Shown: one piece after another, positions 16,927 through 26,788 of the stretch
Layout: every line of letters begins with the position of its first letter
Position numbering within the stretch: position 1 is the first letter of the stretch
Assembly (NCBI GenBank): GCA_947576945.1
Contig: CANPTH010000012.1
Coordinates: forward strand, 1-64,000
Reading direction: 5' to 3'
Source: an uncultured Lachnospiraceae bacterium
GTDB lineage: Bacteria > Bacillota > Clostridia > Lachnospirales > Lachnospiraceae
DNA length: 64,000 nucleotides
Translations under genes and position numbers: made by a program
The notes under the pieces: generated by a model
What the model saw: the letters and a program-made list of their open reading frames with translations, nothing else
Told to the model about the DNA's origin: nothing
Database searches by the model: none

Positions 16927-17700
16927 ATGAAGATATGGGCACATCGCGGATGCAGCCAACAGTATCCGGAGAACACAATGACCGCGTTTGCCAAAGCGGC
17001 ACAGCTGGAAGGGCTTACCGGTATCGAGCTGGACATACAGATGACGAGGGACGGGGAGATTGTGGTGATCCATGACGAGCGCGTGGACAGGACTACGGAC
17101 GGCATCGGTTATGTCAGGGACTGCACATATGCAGAGCTGCGGAAACTGTCGATAGAGACGGGGCAGCGCCGGAAAGAGAAGATTCCTTCCATACAGGAAG
17201 TGCTGGATCTTCTGCAGGCGGGGATGGAGGCAGGGCTGTTGCTGAATATCGAATTGAAAAACAGCGTGATTCCCTATCCCGGCATGGAGGAAAAGATCAT
17301 GGAGCTGACTGCCCGCAGGAATCTGCGTGATCAGGTGATCTATTCCAGCTTCTATACCATGTCTCTGCAAAAGATACGAGACATGGATGCAGACGCCTTT
17401 GTCGGGGTATTGGATACGAAGGTTTCCGACTGCTTTTATAAGCAAAGAGGCTGTTTTGGAACGGGCAGTGCACAGCCGGAGAAGCGGGGACAGGAACAGA
17501 TCCTGCGGACGGCGCTGCATCCTTTCTGGAAGGGCATGGATTTCACGAAAGAGCAGCTACAGGGGCAGACGGTGCGCGCCTGGTTTGGCGGGCATTTGTA
17601 TCCGGAGAAGCCTACGGGGACGCGGCTTGCGCTGGGGAAACTGGAAGATCTGGGGATTACGGATGTATTTTTGAATGAACCGGAGCGGTATCTGCCATGA
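16927..17700 (+). CDS. Glycerophosphodiester phosphodiesterase
   Basis: A 257-residue GDPD. It has the family signature HRG at residues 6-8, the Glu and Asp of ELDIQMTRDG, and the His of VIHDE, which bind a divalent metal and hydrolyse glycerophosphodiesters to glycerol-3-phosphate. There is no signal peptide, so it is cytoplasmic. The middle (about residues 165-195) departs from the canonical barrel but the C-terminal FLNEPERYL is typical. Among CDP-glycerol-type genes it may recycle or trim phosphoglycerol. Confidence 0.88.
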   Translation: MKIWAHRGCSQQYPENTMTAFAKAAQLEGLTGIELDIQMTRDGEIVVIHDERVDRTTDGIGYVRDCTYAELRKLSIETGQRRKEKIPSIQEVLDLLQAGMEAGLLLNIELKNSVIPYPGMEEKIMELTARRNLRDQVIYSSFYTMSLQKIRDMDADAFVGVLDTKVSDCFYKQRGCFGTGSAQPEKRGQEQILRTALHPFWKGMDFTKEQLQGQTVRAWFGGHLYPEKPTGTRLALGKLEDLGITDVFLNEPERYLP

Positions 17701-17742
17701 GCGGTACCGGTCTTGTTAGCTGCTTTGAAGACCGCGTGATGA

Positions 17743-18987
17743 ATGAGATGGATGATGAAGAGTAAGGGACAGGTTGAGAACTATATATACCGGAGAAGAA
17801 TCAAAGCATGGCTGGTCAGTCTGCTGTTTTGGGGATGCCGGGTCTTTCCGATGTCTTCACATAAGATCGTTATGTGGACACTGGAAGGAAAAGGGGGATA
17901 TGGCGACAGCCCAAAATATATTGCCCGGGAGCTGCTAAGCAGAAACCGGAAACGGCATAGAAAATACAGGATCGTGTGGCTGACGGATGTGCCGGCCCAG
18001 GAATTCCCGGAGGAGATCAAAGCGGTGAAAAATTCCGTATGGAACCGGGCATATCACCTTTCCACAGCCGGCTTCTGGGTGGGCAATACACGGACCGGTT
18101 ATGGCACGAGGAAGAGAAAAGGAACCGTATACATACAGACCTGGCACGCCCTTGCAGGGATCAAGCCGATAGGCGGCCAGCGGGGAAACAAACTGCCGCG
18201 GATGGCCCGTATCGTGAGCGAGGCGGACTCTAAACTGATCGATTATGTGCTGTGCGGCAATGAATGGAGTTATACAACGTGTCCGGCCGGTCTGCTCTAT
18301 AACGGACCGATCCTGAAAACGGGAACCCCGCGCTGCGATGTCCTGTTTGGGGGAACAGAAGAAATGCGCAGAAAGTACAGGGCGCTGTACAGACTGCCTT
18401 CGGATGCGCGCATTGTACTGTATGCGCCTACGTTCAGAGGGGGAAGCCAGAACGGAAAGCGCAGTGTCAGTGCCGGGATCGGAACGATGGATTTCGGGCA
18501 GCTGATCCGGGCGCTGGAAGGGAAGTTCGGCGGAAGCTGGTATGTATTTCTGCGTTTTCATCCGCAGGTGGCTGGACAGGCGGCGGTATCGGGACATAAC
18601 GGGAAGGGTGGAAGTGACAGGGTCATAGAGGTCAGCAGACATCCGGATATGAATGCATTGATCGCGGCCGGCGATATGCTGATCACTGATTATTCCAGTT
18701 CCATCTTCGAGAGCGCGATTTTGAAGCAGCCGGGGTTTCTTTTTGTGGAGGATGAGGAGGCATATGTGGAGGACCGGGGGCGCCTGATGTTTGCACTGGA
18801 GGCCATGCCCTTTCCAACGGCACGGAATATGAATGAACTGCTCTTTCGGATCGAGCAATTTGATATTGCCGCCTACCGGTGCGCGGTGGAGCAGTTTTTG
18901 AAGGAGCTGGGATTCTTTGAGGATGGAAAAGCCAGCGGCCGGGTGGCCGATCTTATTGAAGGGCTTACGGTTACACACGATGTATGA
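17743..18987 (+). CDS. CDP-glycerol:glycerophosphate glycerophosphotransferase (TagB/TagF-like)
   Basis: A protein of 410-414 residues; three Met codons (17743, 17752, 17755) compete and none has a strong ribosome site. The GT-B layout shows IYIQTWHALAG-type residues (WHALAGIKPIGG), KTGTPRCDVLF, LYAPTFRGG, RFHPQVAG and the terminal ITDYSSSIFE that binds the CDP donor. Length and motifs match single-domain TagB/TagF enzymes that add glycerol-phosphate to a wall or membrane glycan. An amphipathic N-terminal segment may touch the membrane. Confidence 0.9.
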   Translation: MRWMMKSKGQVENYIYRRRIKAWLVSLLFWGCRVFPMSSHKIVMWTLEGKGGYGDSPKYIARELLSRNRKRHRKYRIVWLTDVPAQEFPEEIKAVKNSVWNRAYHLSTAGFWVGNTRTGYGTRKRKGTVYIQTWHALAGIKPIGGQRGNKLPRMARIVSEADSKLIDYVLCGNEWSYTTCPAGLLYNGPILKTGTPRCDVLFGGTEEMRRKYRALYRLPSDARIVLYAPTFRGGSQNGKRSVSAGIGTMDFGQLIRALEGKFGGSWYVFLRFHPQVAGQAAVSGHNGKGGSDRVIEVSRHPDMNALIAAGDMLITDYSSSIFESAILKQPGFLFVEDEEAYVEDRGRLMFALEAMPFPTARNMNELLFRIEQFDIAAYRCAVEQFLKELGFFEDGKASGRVADLIEGLTVTHDV

Positions 18988-19108
18988 AGCCATACCGACG
19001 TTCAGGCGAGAAACACAGGAATACAAAGCGCAGCCATTTACGGCCTGCGTGATACAGGAAGGCGATGAAAGCAGATCATATCAGCGTTGGGGAGCGAGGT
19101 AAAACAAA

Positions 19109-20236
19109 ATGGAACGAAAGAGAATAAAAATCCTGCATTTTCCGATACGCAACAGCAACGGCGGCGTTACCAGGTCGGCATTGAAGTTCTGGAAATACAT
19201 AGATCATGACAGATTCCAGTTCGATTTTGCCACATGCAGCCCCGGATTAGATTTTGAGCAGGACATTGTGGAACAGGGATGCAGGGTACATTACCTTTCC
19301 TGTTATGCCGAGCAGGATGCAGGACGGTTTCGGGAGGAACTGGGGGAAATACTGCGGCAGGGGTATGATGTGCTTCATTTGAATACAAGCTGGTGGAAGA
19401 GTTTCCACGCGGAGAAGGCGGCGAAAGAGGCAGGGATAAAGCAGATCGTTATCCATGCCCACAGCACCTTCGTGGATCTCGTGGATGACCGGCAAAGGGA
19501 GAAGGAATTATCGGCGCACGAAGCATTAAAACAGGAGTTTAGAGCAGATATGGCGACACATTTTTTGACCTGTTCAGAGGAAGCGGCGGATTTTTTGTTC
19601 GGGGCGCAGATCCCGCGGACAGACATAAGGGTGATGCACAATGCGGTTGATATCGGCAGATACAGCTATGATGCGCAGAAAAGAGCTGCGATGCGTGATT
19701 CTCTGCACCTGCAGGACAGGTTTGTGATCGGAAGCATCGGCAGAATGTCCTATGCGAAAAATCAGTTATTTCTGCTGGACTGTTTCCATGAAATTCAGCA
19801 AAAGGCAGAAAACGCGGTGCTGCTTTTTGTTGGCGATGGCGAACTGGAACAGGATATCCGTGATAGGATAGAAGGATATGGAATTGGAGATAAGGTCATA
19901 TTGACAGGGGCAGTGGAAAATGCGGAGGATTATCTGCAGCTGATGGATGTGTTTGCACTGCCGTCAAGATTTGAAGGCCTGCCATGCGTACTGATCGAGG
20001 CGCAGGCAGCAGGTCTACTGTGTATAGCCAGTGACGCCGTTACAAAAGAAGCAAAAATAACAGATAATATTTTATTTGTGAAATTGGAAAAAGAGAAGTG
20101 GGTGCAAACAATTTTAAAGCAGACACAGGGGTATCGACGTGTCAAAGCTGACAGGCAGATACAGGATGCCGGCTATGATATCAGAAGAGAAATAAAAGTA
20201 CTGGAAGAACTCTATTCGGAGGTAAGACAGGGATAA
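19109..20236 (+). CDS. GT4-family glycosyltransferase
   Basis: A 375-residue GT-B enzyme. The N-terminal half starts KILHFPIRNSNGGVTRSALKFW with the Gly loop of the family. The C-terminal half has IGSIGRMSYAKNQ, LLFVGDGELE, VENAEDYLQLMDVFALPSRFEGLPCVLIEA; the last block contains the E-x7-E donor-binding motif. It uses a nucleotide-sugar donor to extend a glycan on the cytoplasmic face of the membrane. The start follows GGGAGCGAGGT. The sugar and linkage cannot be inferred. Confidence 0.92.
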   Translation: MERKRIKILHFPIRNSNGGVTRSALKFWKYIDHDRFQFDFATCSPGLDFEQDIVEQGCRVHYLSCYAEQDAGRFREELGEILRQGYDVLHLNTSWWKSFHAEKAAKEAGIKQIVIHAHSTFVDLVDDRQREKELSAHEALKQEFRADMATHFLTCSEEAADFLFGAQIPRTDIRVMHNAVDIGRYSYDAQKRAAMRDSLHLQDRFVIGSIGRMSYAKNQLFLLDCFHEIQQKAENAVLLFVGDGELEQDIRDRIEGYGIGDKVILTGAVENAEDYLQLMDVFALPSRFEGLPCVLIEAQAAGLLCIASDAVTKEAKITDNILFVKLEKEKWVQTILKQTQGYRRVKADRQIQDAGYDIRREIKVLEELYSEVRQG

Positions 20237-20279
20237 ATCGGCGGATTCGGAGGAAGGAACAGGCTTGTGAGGAAACAGG

Positions 20280-21152
20280 ATGCTATGGGATAGATTTGTA
20301 TTTGACCGCTGGCAGGTTGCCTGTAGAATGCGGGGAGACAGGAAGTTTGGGCTTTTGCCCAATCCGAAGTGGGGATGGGCGGCAGATCCGTTCCCGGTCG
20401 TGTATCAGGGAGAGCTTTATATTTTCGCGGAGATTTTTCTGTATAAGTCAGAGCGGAACGGCGTAATCGCGTACAGCAGACTGGAAGACGGAAGATTTAC
20501 GGATTGGACGGTCAGTATGGACAAACACTGGCATCTTTCTTATCCGAATGTTTTTGTGGCCGGCGGTAAGCTGTATTTATGCCCGGAAAGCTATCAAAAC
20601 GAGGAAATTGCGGTGTATGAGCTGCAGGCATTTCCGGATCAGTGGAAGAAGGTAACAGTGCTGCTTGCCAATGTACAGTGTGTGGATACGACTTTTTTTA
20701 CCTGTGAGGGGAAAACGTATATGTTTACTTTCAAGCGCGAAAAGGGCGGTGTAAAGGGCGAATTGTATCTATACCGGCTGGAGGGGGAAAAAGGGACATT
20801 GCTGCAGACGATCGCAAAGAATGACAGCAGCGCGCGGCCCGGCGGCAGGGTATTGTGTCAGGACGGCAGGCTCATTCGCGTCTCGCAGGATGGTGCAGGT
20901 GGATATGGAAGCGGACTGGTTTTTCGGGAGATTGATGCCGTTGAGCCGGTCTATGCAGAACATGAAGTGAGAAGAATTTCCGCCCGGGATGTGCCGGGGA
21001 ACTGGAAGCGCAGATTTACAGGGATTCATACTTACAACCGGATTGACGAGGTGGAAGTGGTGGATCTGAGATACCGGCAAGTCTCCCTGACGGAATTTGC
21101 AGCGCAAAGACGGGTAAGGAAGGTATTTGTAAATAAGTACAAGGACAGGTAA
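20280..21152 (+). CDS. Beta-propeller protein resembling the N-domain of GINT1-type proteins
   Basis: A 290-residue protein with no glycosyltransferase motif. WAADPFPVVYQGELYIFAE, the HLSYPNVFVAGGKLYL and CPESYQNEEIAVYEL segments, and VDTTFFTCEGKTYMF repeat the strand pattern and Asp/Glu placement of five-bladed propellers related to GH32/43/62. The same pattern is seen in the N-terminal domain of glucosamine inositolphosphorylceramide transferase-like proteins. Here it stands alone. It might bind or trim a sugar, or partner a neighbouring transferase. Family call is from memory of the motif. Confidence 0.6.
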   Translation: MLWDRFVFDRWQVACRMRGDRKFGLLPNPKWGWAADPFPVVYQGELYIFAEIFLYKSERNGVIAYSRLEDGRFTDWTVSMDKHWHLSYPNVFVAGGKLYLCPESYQNEEIAVYELQAFPDQWKKVTVLLANVQCVDTTFFTCEGKTYMFTFKREKGGVKGELYLYRLEGEKGTLLQTIAKNDSSARPGGRVLCQDGRLIRVSQDGAGGYGSGLVFREIDAVEPVYAEHEVRRISARDVPGNWKRRFTGIHTYNRIDEVEVVDLRYRQVSLTEFAAQRRVRKVFVNKYKDR

Positions 21153-21165
21153 ACAAGGAGCAGGA

Positions 21166-22242
21166 ATGGAAAAGGTTATCGTATTTGGACGGGGCAGGTA
21201 TTATCTGAGCAAGAAGGAAGAATTGAAGAAACGGTATGATGTGATCGGTTTTCTGGATAATGCGGTAAAACCAGATGAAGTGCAGGAGTTTGAGGGAAAG
21301 CAGGTGGTTCATCCGGAGAAGTACGGCTGTTTTACAGAAGAAAGTGCTATCCTGCTGATGTCGGCGGCCTTCTTTGAGATGTGGGAGCAGATGCGTCGGA
21401 TCGGAACCGTTCCGGAGAGGGTGAAATTCGCCGTACTGATGCAGCCTTACTATGATGAGATGGAGACTGTTCTGGCAGATACCGTAGAAGAGATGTCGGC
21501 AGCGGATACCGGGATTGCCGTGAAAGAACATTCCGGTGTGCAGATCTTTTCCGCACAGGATGCGTTTAAGGCATATCTGCGCACCCTTTTTTTCAGGAAA
21601 TACGAATCTGTAAAACTGTTTGCCGGCCTGACGGACAGACCGGTAAGCAAAAGATTCGGCCTGGAGAGGGGGACTTCCATCGACCGGGTTTATATCGAGC
21701 GGTTTCTGGGAATGCACAGGGACAAAATAAAGGGGACTGTCATGGAAATTGCAGACGCCGGATATACGCAGATGTTTGGCGCTCAGGTGACCGAAAGCCT
21801 GGTACTTCATGTAAACGGATGGGGTAAGGGCGTGATCAAAGGCAACCTGGAGACCGGGGAAGGGATCCTGGAGAACAGCGTCGACTGCCTGATCTGTACG
21901 CAGACGCTCCAGTTTATCTACGATATCCACAGCGCGGTGCGCAATATACACCGGCTGCTCAGACCGGGCGGCGTGGCGCTTGTGACGGCGCACTGTCTGG
22001 GACAGATCTCTTTATACGATTATTATAATTGGGGAGAATACTGGCGCTTCACGGAGCAGTCCATGCAAAGACTGTTCGCGGAAGTATTTGCAGATGACAA
22101 TATCAGGGTGCAGTCCTGGGGCAATGTAAAGACGGCGGCCGCCTTCCAGTACGGGCTTTGTGCGGAGGATCTGCGGGAGGAAGATTTTGTGTTGCAGGAT
22201 GAGCAGTATCCGGTGGTGGTGACGGCGGCAGTCAGAAAATAG
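21166..22242 (+). CDS. Rossmann module plus SAM-dependent methyltransferase
   Basis: A 358-residue protein. The N-terminal ~110 residues begin VIVFGRGRYYLS and contain IGFLDNAV, the Rossmann-like add-on found in many proteins of this locus. The C-terminal part is a class I methyltransferase: the block around MEIADAGYTQMFG, then DCLICTQTLQFIYD as the post-II acidic strand and LLRPGGVALVT. It would methylate a sugar or polymer end. Stop and start spacing (13 and 35 bases to neighbours) fit one operon. Confidence 0.8.
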   Translation: MEKVIVFGRGRYYLSKKEELKKRYDVIGFLDNAVKPDEVQEFEGKQVVHPEKYGCFTEESAILLMSAAFFEMWEQMRRIGTVPERVKFAVLMQPYYDEMETVLADTVEEMSAADTGIAVKEHSGVQIFSAQDAFKAYLRTLFFRKYESVKLFAGLTDRPVSKRFGLERGTSIDRVYIERFLGMHRDKIKGTVMEIADAGYTQMFGAQVTESLVLHVNGWGKGVIKGNLETGEGILENSVDCLICTQTLQFIYDIHSAVRNIHRLLRPGGVALVTAHCLGQISLYDYYNWGEYWRFTEQSMQRLFAEVFADDNIRVQSWGNVKTAAAFQYGLCAEDLREEDFVLQDEQYPVVVTAAVRK

Positions 22243-22243
22243 C

Positions 22244-22277
22244 GGGCGTTATGTGACGCTTTGGAATGGAGTAGAAG
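22244..22277 (+). promoter_or_regulatory. Leader terminal module, copy c
   Basis: Right after the preceding stop: GCGT and ACGC can pair (22246-22259), followed by TTTGGAATGGAG, which gives the ribosome site of the gene at 22278. This is a degenerate short copy of the recurrent leader end. Confidence 0.4.
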
Positions 22278-23426
22278 ATGGTTAGTGATAATTTGAGTAC
22301 TTATCTGGAATGGATGGACAAAAAAGGGAACTATAAGTATTTCTGCCTGTTTGGAGCAGGCGATGCCGCAGATAAATATTGGTATCAATTTGTAAAGGAT
22401 AGAGGATTCCGGATAGATTTCTTCTGTGATAACGATAAAAGCAAGTGGGGGAAACCGGTAATCAATGACATAACGTGTATTTCTCCGGATGAGCTTTTGA
22501 AATACGGAAAAGACGTTTTGTGCATGGTTTCCACTTCTCCTTTATATACCGAAACGATAGCCGCACAGCTAAAGGGCATGGGGCTGGAAACGGTAGGGCT
22601 GGATCAGCACTGGCTTAATATATCGAGTATCACAGCATATTATCTGAACATCACAATGCCCGGTCATGTGTATCCGGACAGCAGTATGGACGAGTATAAC
22701 AGGGAGGTCGGAGAGCGTGAAAAAATCGCAGTGTATACATGCATTGTGGATGGCTATGATGATTTAAAACAGCCAAAGATCATAGACAGACAGTGTGATT
22801 ATTTCTGTCTGTCGTTCGAACGGCCGGAGGAATTGGGAATCTATAAGTGGATTGATATAACGGACCTGTTTCAGGATAAAATGCTGGATCATGTACGGAT
22901 CAACCGTTTCTGCAAGCTGCATCCGCATTTGTTTTTTCAGGATTACAAATACTCAATCTATTGCGATGGCTCCTTCGAGATCATACGGAGCATAGCAGGA
23001 TCCGTAAAGAAAGTGGGCAGGATTGGCATCGGGTTGTATGAGGCAGGCGGTTATGGGAATCTGGATATCTATGGCGAGGCGGCTATGCTGATGTTGTCGC
23101 AGAGAACAAGCGGGGATTCTTCGGAGACGATATTGAAACAGGTTGCAGGATATGCGGAAGAAGGTTTTCCGAGGAACTTTGGGGAGGCGATCAATAATGT
23201 TATAGTCCGGGAACATAATAATCCTGACTGTATAGCCGTTATGGAGACATGGTGGAATGAGATAAAGAAGGGATCCAGAAGGGATCAGCTGTCTTTCTGG
23301 TATGCGGTATGGAAAAATGGTCATTTGCCGCAGGATGTGGGGCGATTGGGGCAATCATCCAGACTGGGCACAGAGTATAAGATTCATAACCATAAGAAAA
23401 ATATATATAAAGATAATTTTAAGTGA
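22278..23426 (+). CDS. Rossmann module plus DUF616/TOD1-like domain
   Basis: A 382-residue protein. Residues about 15-110 form the locus-typical Rossmann add-on (CLFGAGDAADKYWY, then FFCDNDKSKWG). Residues about 150-380 resemble the DUF616 (TOD1/MUCI70-like) domain, found in putative glycosyltransferases: KIAVYTCIVDGYDDL, DYFCLSFERP and IYCDGSFEI, the last including a DxD-like Asp-Gly. It likely transfers a sugar, but no donor is known for the family in bacteria. Confidence 0.7.
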   Translation: MVSDNLSTYLEWMDKKGNYKYFCLFGAGDAADKYWYQFVKDRGFRIDFFCDNDKSKWGKPVINDITCISPDELLKYGKDVLCMVSTSPLYTETIAAQLKGMGLETVGLDQHWLNISSITAYYLNITMPGHVYPDSSMDEYNREVGEREKIAVYTCIVDGYDDLKQPKIIDRQCDYFCLSFERPEELGIYKWIDITDLFQDKMLDHVRINRFCKLHPHLFFQDYKYSIYCDGSFEIIRSIAGSVKKVGRIGIGLYEAGGYGNLDIYGEAAMLMLSQRTSGDSSETILKQVAGYAEEGFPRNFGEAINNVIVREHNNPDCIAVMETWWNEIKKGSRRDQLSFWYAVWKNGHLPQDVGRLGQSSRLGTEYKIHNHKKNIYKDNFK

Positions 23427-23487
23427 CGGGCTGCATTTTATGAAAAAAGAATCCGGATATGGAGCAGAAGCGAATGGAGCGTAATAC

Positions 23488-23862
23488 ATGAAAGTAAATA
23501 AATTTGAAATGTTGTTTAATCTTGTGGAACGCTGGCTCACACTGCATGAGGAAGGAAAGACGATTCCGCAGATTCTGGCCGGGCGTGGGATTCACACAAT
23601 ATCGATATATGGACTCGGCAAGATCGGGAAGCACATGCTTTGGGAGCTGCGTGACAGAGAAGTGACGGTGTTGTACATGTTGGATAGGGCCAGGACTGGA
23701 ATTTATGATGGAATACCGGTCAAAAAAGCGGAGGAAGAACTGCCGGAAGTCGATGCTGTTATTGTGACGGCAGTTTATGAGTATGACGAGATAGAGAAGA
23801 TGTTAGCGGATCGGGTAAGCTGTCCGGTTATCTCATTGGAAGAAATTTTATATGAGGGGTAG
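23488..23862 (+). CDS. Stand-alone Rossmann-like module
   Basis: A 124-residue protein consisting almost only of the module fused to other proteins in this locus: ISIYGLGKIGKHML (glycine loop, about residues 37-50), YMLDRA in place of the usual acidic FxDND, then a strand VDAVIVTAVYEYDEIEKML and the closing CPVISLEEIL. A helical stretch of 35 residues precedes it. No catalytic residues for a known reaction are visible, so it may bind a nucleotide or act as a docking subunit. It ends 8 bases before the asnB-like start. Confidence 0.7.
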   Translation: MKVNKFEMLFNLVERWLTLHEEGKTIPQILAGRGIHTISIYGLGKIGKHMLWELRDREVTVLYMLDRARTGIYDGIPVKKAEEELPEVDAVIVTAVYEYDEIEKMLADRVSCPVISLEEILYEG

Positions 23863-23870
23863 TGTGCTGT

Positions 23871-25502
23871 ATGTGTGGAATAGCAGGAGGAAATCATCCG
23901 GGCTGGCATTATGAGAAGGCAATCGCAAGTATTCTTCACCGTGGACCTGACGGGAAAAACGTGGAGACGTATCAGGGGACGACATTTGCGTTCTGTCGTC
24001 TTGCAGTGCAGGATCTGTCAGTGCATGCCATGCAGCCCATGAGCAGTCCGGATAACCTGGTACATATCATATATAATGGGGAGATCTATGGTTATCAGAA
24101 ATTGAAGGATGATTTAAAAAACAAATATCAGTTCCGTACGTCGTCGGATACGGAGGTCATTCTTTATGCGTATCTGGAATACGGAAAAGAATTTATCGAT
24201 AAAATAGATGGTATTTTTGCGATGGCAATCTATGACGAGCGCGTGAGGAAAGTATATCTGTTCAGGGATAGAATTGGGGTAAAGCCGCTTTACTATTATT
24301 ATAAAGATGGCAAATTTGCATTTGCATCGGAACTGAAAGCATTGACAGAGATGCTGGACGACAGCGCTTTGGAAATTGACACAATGGCGTTATATGATTA
24401 TCTGTTCTACCAATATGTTCCGGAACCGAAAAGCCTGTATAAACATATCAGAAAATTAAGGCCGGCTGCGCGGCTCATATTTGATACACAGGAAAAAAGG
24501 ATCATAGAAGCGGATAGGTATTGGAACCTTTTCGTGAATGCCAGTGTGGGAAGAAAAAGAAAAAGGGAAGATGTCGCTGAGGAACTAAGAGGGTTAATAA
24601 GACAGACAGTGGAAGAACAGCTGATTGCGGATGTGCCGGTAGGGACATTTTTGAGCGGCGGTGTTGATTCCAGTGTTATTACATATGTGACGAAGAGATT
24701 AAAACCGGAAGTAAATGCTTTTACCATTGGATTTCAGGAAGCACAGTTTGATGAATCAGCGCGCGCAGATGCATTCTGCCGGCAGCAACACATATCTTTG
24801 ACACAGCAGATTTTAAGCAGTAAAGATGTCAGGCAGATCAGGAACGATTTGTCGAAATGGTATGATGAACCTTTTGCAGATGTTTCGGCGTATCCGACTT
24901 ATATGCTGTCGCGGCTTGCAAGAACAAACTGCACGGTAGTGCTGACCGGCGATGGAGGAGATGAACTGTTTGGGGGATATGCTCATTATAAGACGGTGGC
25001 ATCTTTTGGGAATAAACCAGAAAAGGAGAAAGTTTATCAACAGTATGCGAAGCCGGCGTCCTCTGTTGAAGATTACAGAATCAGATGGAATATTCCAAAA
25101 GATTATGATCCATACTGGCATTTTGATCAGTACTATAAGGAAGAACTGCCTGTGTTTACCAGAATGCGTTACATGGATCTGATGACGTACCTTCCGGAAT
25201 CCGTCCTGACCAAAGTAGACAGAGCAAGCATGGCGGTTTCATTGGAGGCAAGAGTGCCGTTTTTGGCCAGGCGGATCGTTGAGTTTGCCTTTTCTTTATC
25301 ACAGGAGGAATATCTGTCGGATAACGAGCTGAAAGGGTGTCTGAAAGATGCCTATAAGGGAAGGATACCGGATGAGATCTTGTACGGGATTAAGATGGGA
25401 TTTTCAGTGCCTGATCACTATTTTTGGCGGGAACGTCATGAGTGTAATATGAATGCAGGGATACTGAAAGCGCAGTGGAGTCATTTGGAAAAGGCACGGT
25501 AA
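23871..25502 (+). CDS. asnB: Asparagine synthase (glutamine-hydrolysing) family protein
   Basis: A 543-residue enzyme. I start it at 23871 because this Met is followed directly by the nucleophile Cys2 of the glutaminase domain (MCGIAGG), with GAGGGG as ribosome site; the longer frame would bury that Cys. The N-terminal domain has RLAVQDL and NGEIYGY; the synthetase domain has the PP-motif SGGVDSS near residue 261. In glycan loci, AsnB-like enzymes often amidate sugar acids or peptides instead of making free asparagine, so the substrate may be a uronic acid of this polymer. Confidence 0.92.
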   Translation: MCGIAGGNHPGWHYEKAIASILHRGPDGKNVETYQGTTFAFCRLAVQDLSVHAMQPMSSPDNLVHIIYNGEIYGYQKLKDDLKNKYQFRTSSDTEVILYAYLEYGKEFIDKIDGIFAMAIYDERVRKVYLFRDRIGVKPLYYYYKDGKFAFASELKALTEMLDDSALEIDTMALYDYLFYQYVPEPKSLYKHIRKLRPAARLIFDTQEKRIIEADRYWNLFVNASVGRKRKREDVAEELRGLIRQTVEEQLIADVPVGTFLSGGVDSSVITYVTKRLKPEVNAFTIGFQEAQFDESARADAFCRQQHISLTQQILSSKDVRQIRNDLSKWYDEPFADVSAYPTYMLSRLARTNCTVVLTGDGGDELFGGYAHYKTVASFGNKPEKEKVYQQYAKPASSVEDYRIRWNIPKDYDPYWHFDQYYKEELPVFTRMRYMDLMTYLPESVLTKVDRASMAVSLEARVPFLARRIVEFAFSLSQEEYLSDNELKGCLKDAYKGRIPDEILYGIKMGFSVPDHYFWRERHECNMNAGILKAQWSHLEKAR

Positions 25503-25537
25503 GATCATGGGAAGCAGTAGAAACAGAGGTGACATTA

Positions 25538-26788
25538 ATGATCAAGATAAGTGTTATTATTCCGGTGTTTAATGTAGACAGATATTTGAGGCAGTGCCTG
25601 GACAGCGTATTTGTACAGACATTGAGGGAAATAGAAGTGATTTGTATTGATGACGGTTCAGAAGATCATTCCTATGATATTTTGCTCGAATATCAGAAAG
25701 AACATGGGAATATGCTCGTTTTCCGTCAGACAAATCAGGGAGCAGGACCCGCGAGAAATTATGGAATCAGGAAAGCAGCGGGAAAGTATCTTTGCTTTAT
25801 GGATCCGGATGATTATTATGCGCAGGATACTGTGTTAGAGAAATTGTACATGACAGCGGAAAATAATCATGTGTCAATATGTGGAGGGAATATACTTCTG
25901 CAGTCAGCATATGGGGAAAGAAAAGAATTCTATGGATGGTTTTCTTCTGAACAGGTAATGGAGTTTAAAGATTTTGGATTTTTCTATAATTTTCAGCGGT
26001 ATATTTTTTTAACGGAATTGATCAGGAGGAATACTGTTATATTCCCGCCGTACAGGAGATTTCAGGATCCCCCGTTCCTGCTGCGGGCTATGGTCTGTGC
26101 GCAGAAATTTTATGCAGTAAATGATGTGGTCTATATTTACAGGACAGACCATAAAAAGGTTAATTATACATTGGAAAAGGCGGTTGATTTGCTGCGTGGC
26201 ATCCGGGATTGCCATGAGATCGCATGCAGCTATGATCTGACCGTTACCTATAGAAAGAGCCTGCAGCATATTTTGATTGAAAATTTGGGCGCGTTTTATC
26301 GATATGCAGTGCAAGATCAAAAGGCAGTATGGGAGTTAATAGACCGGATCTGTAAAATTCGCCGTAACTGGCTGGGGGAAACTGTTGAAGCATTCAGAAA
26401 TGCGGAGAGCCTGGAGGCTTATATTGCGAAGCAGAAAGCAGCAAAGGAGAAGATGCTGTCGGCCTGCCGCGCCGCATCACAGATTGTTATTTATGGAGCT
26501 GGTGTGGCTGGAAGATTTTTCCTGCAGAATTATGGAGAGTTCTGCGGCAATATGATTGGATTTGCAGTCAGCAACAAAAGTGATCAGGACCGTTTTATTG
26601 AAGGGTATGAGGTGAAGGAGATTTCCGAGTACAGTAGAAGCGCTCTCGTGATCGTTGCGGTCAGTGATCAATATGTGGATGAAGTGCTGCATACTCTTGA
26701 AAAGCTGCAGTTTAAGCATGTATGTTATGCAGAGTATGAAGTGTACTCTTTTTTGGAAAGGGAACAACTGTGTGACGCGGGAGGATGA
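25538..26788 (+). CDS. GT2 glycosyltransferase with C-terminal Rossmann module
   Basis: A 416-residue protein. The ATG at 25538 follows AGAGGTGACATTA. Residues 1-220 are a GT-A glycosyltransferase of family 2: SVIIPVFNVDRYLRQCLDS, ICIDDGS and the DxD-type MDPDDYY. The C-terminal ~110 residues form the recurrent add-on, with IVIYGAGVAGRFFLQ and a strand VIVAVSDQYVDEVL. Its stop codon overlaps the next start (ATGA), so translation is probably coupled. Confidence 0.9.
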   Translation: MIKISVIIPVFNVDRYLRQCLDSVFVQTLREIEVICIDDGSEDHSYDILLEYQKEHGNMLVFRQTNQGAGPARNYGIRKAAGKYLCFMDPDDYYAQDTVLEKLYMTAENNHVSICGGNILLQSAYGERKEFYGWFSSEQVMEFKDFGFFYNFQRYIFLTELIRRNTVIFPPYRRFQDPPFLLRAMVCAQKFYAVNDVVYIYRTDHKKVNYTLEKAVDLLRGIRDCHEIACSYDLTVTYRKSLQHILIENLGAFYRYAVQDQKAVWELIDRICKIRRNWLGETVEAFRNAESLEAYIAKQKAAKEKMLSACRAASQIVIYGAGVAGRFFLQNYGEFCGNMIGFAVSNKSDQDRFIEGYEVKEISEYSRSALVIVAVSDQYVDEVLHTLEKLQFKHVCYAEYEVYSFLEREQLCDAGG

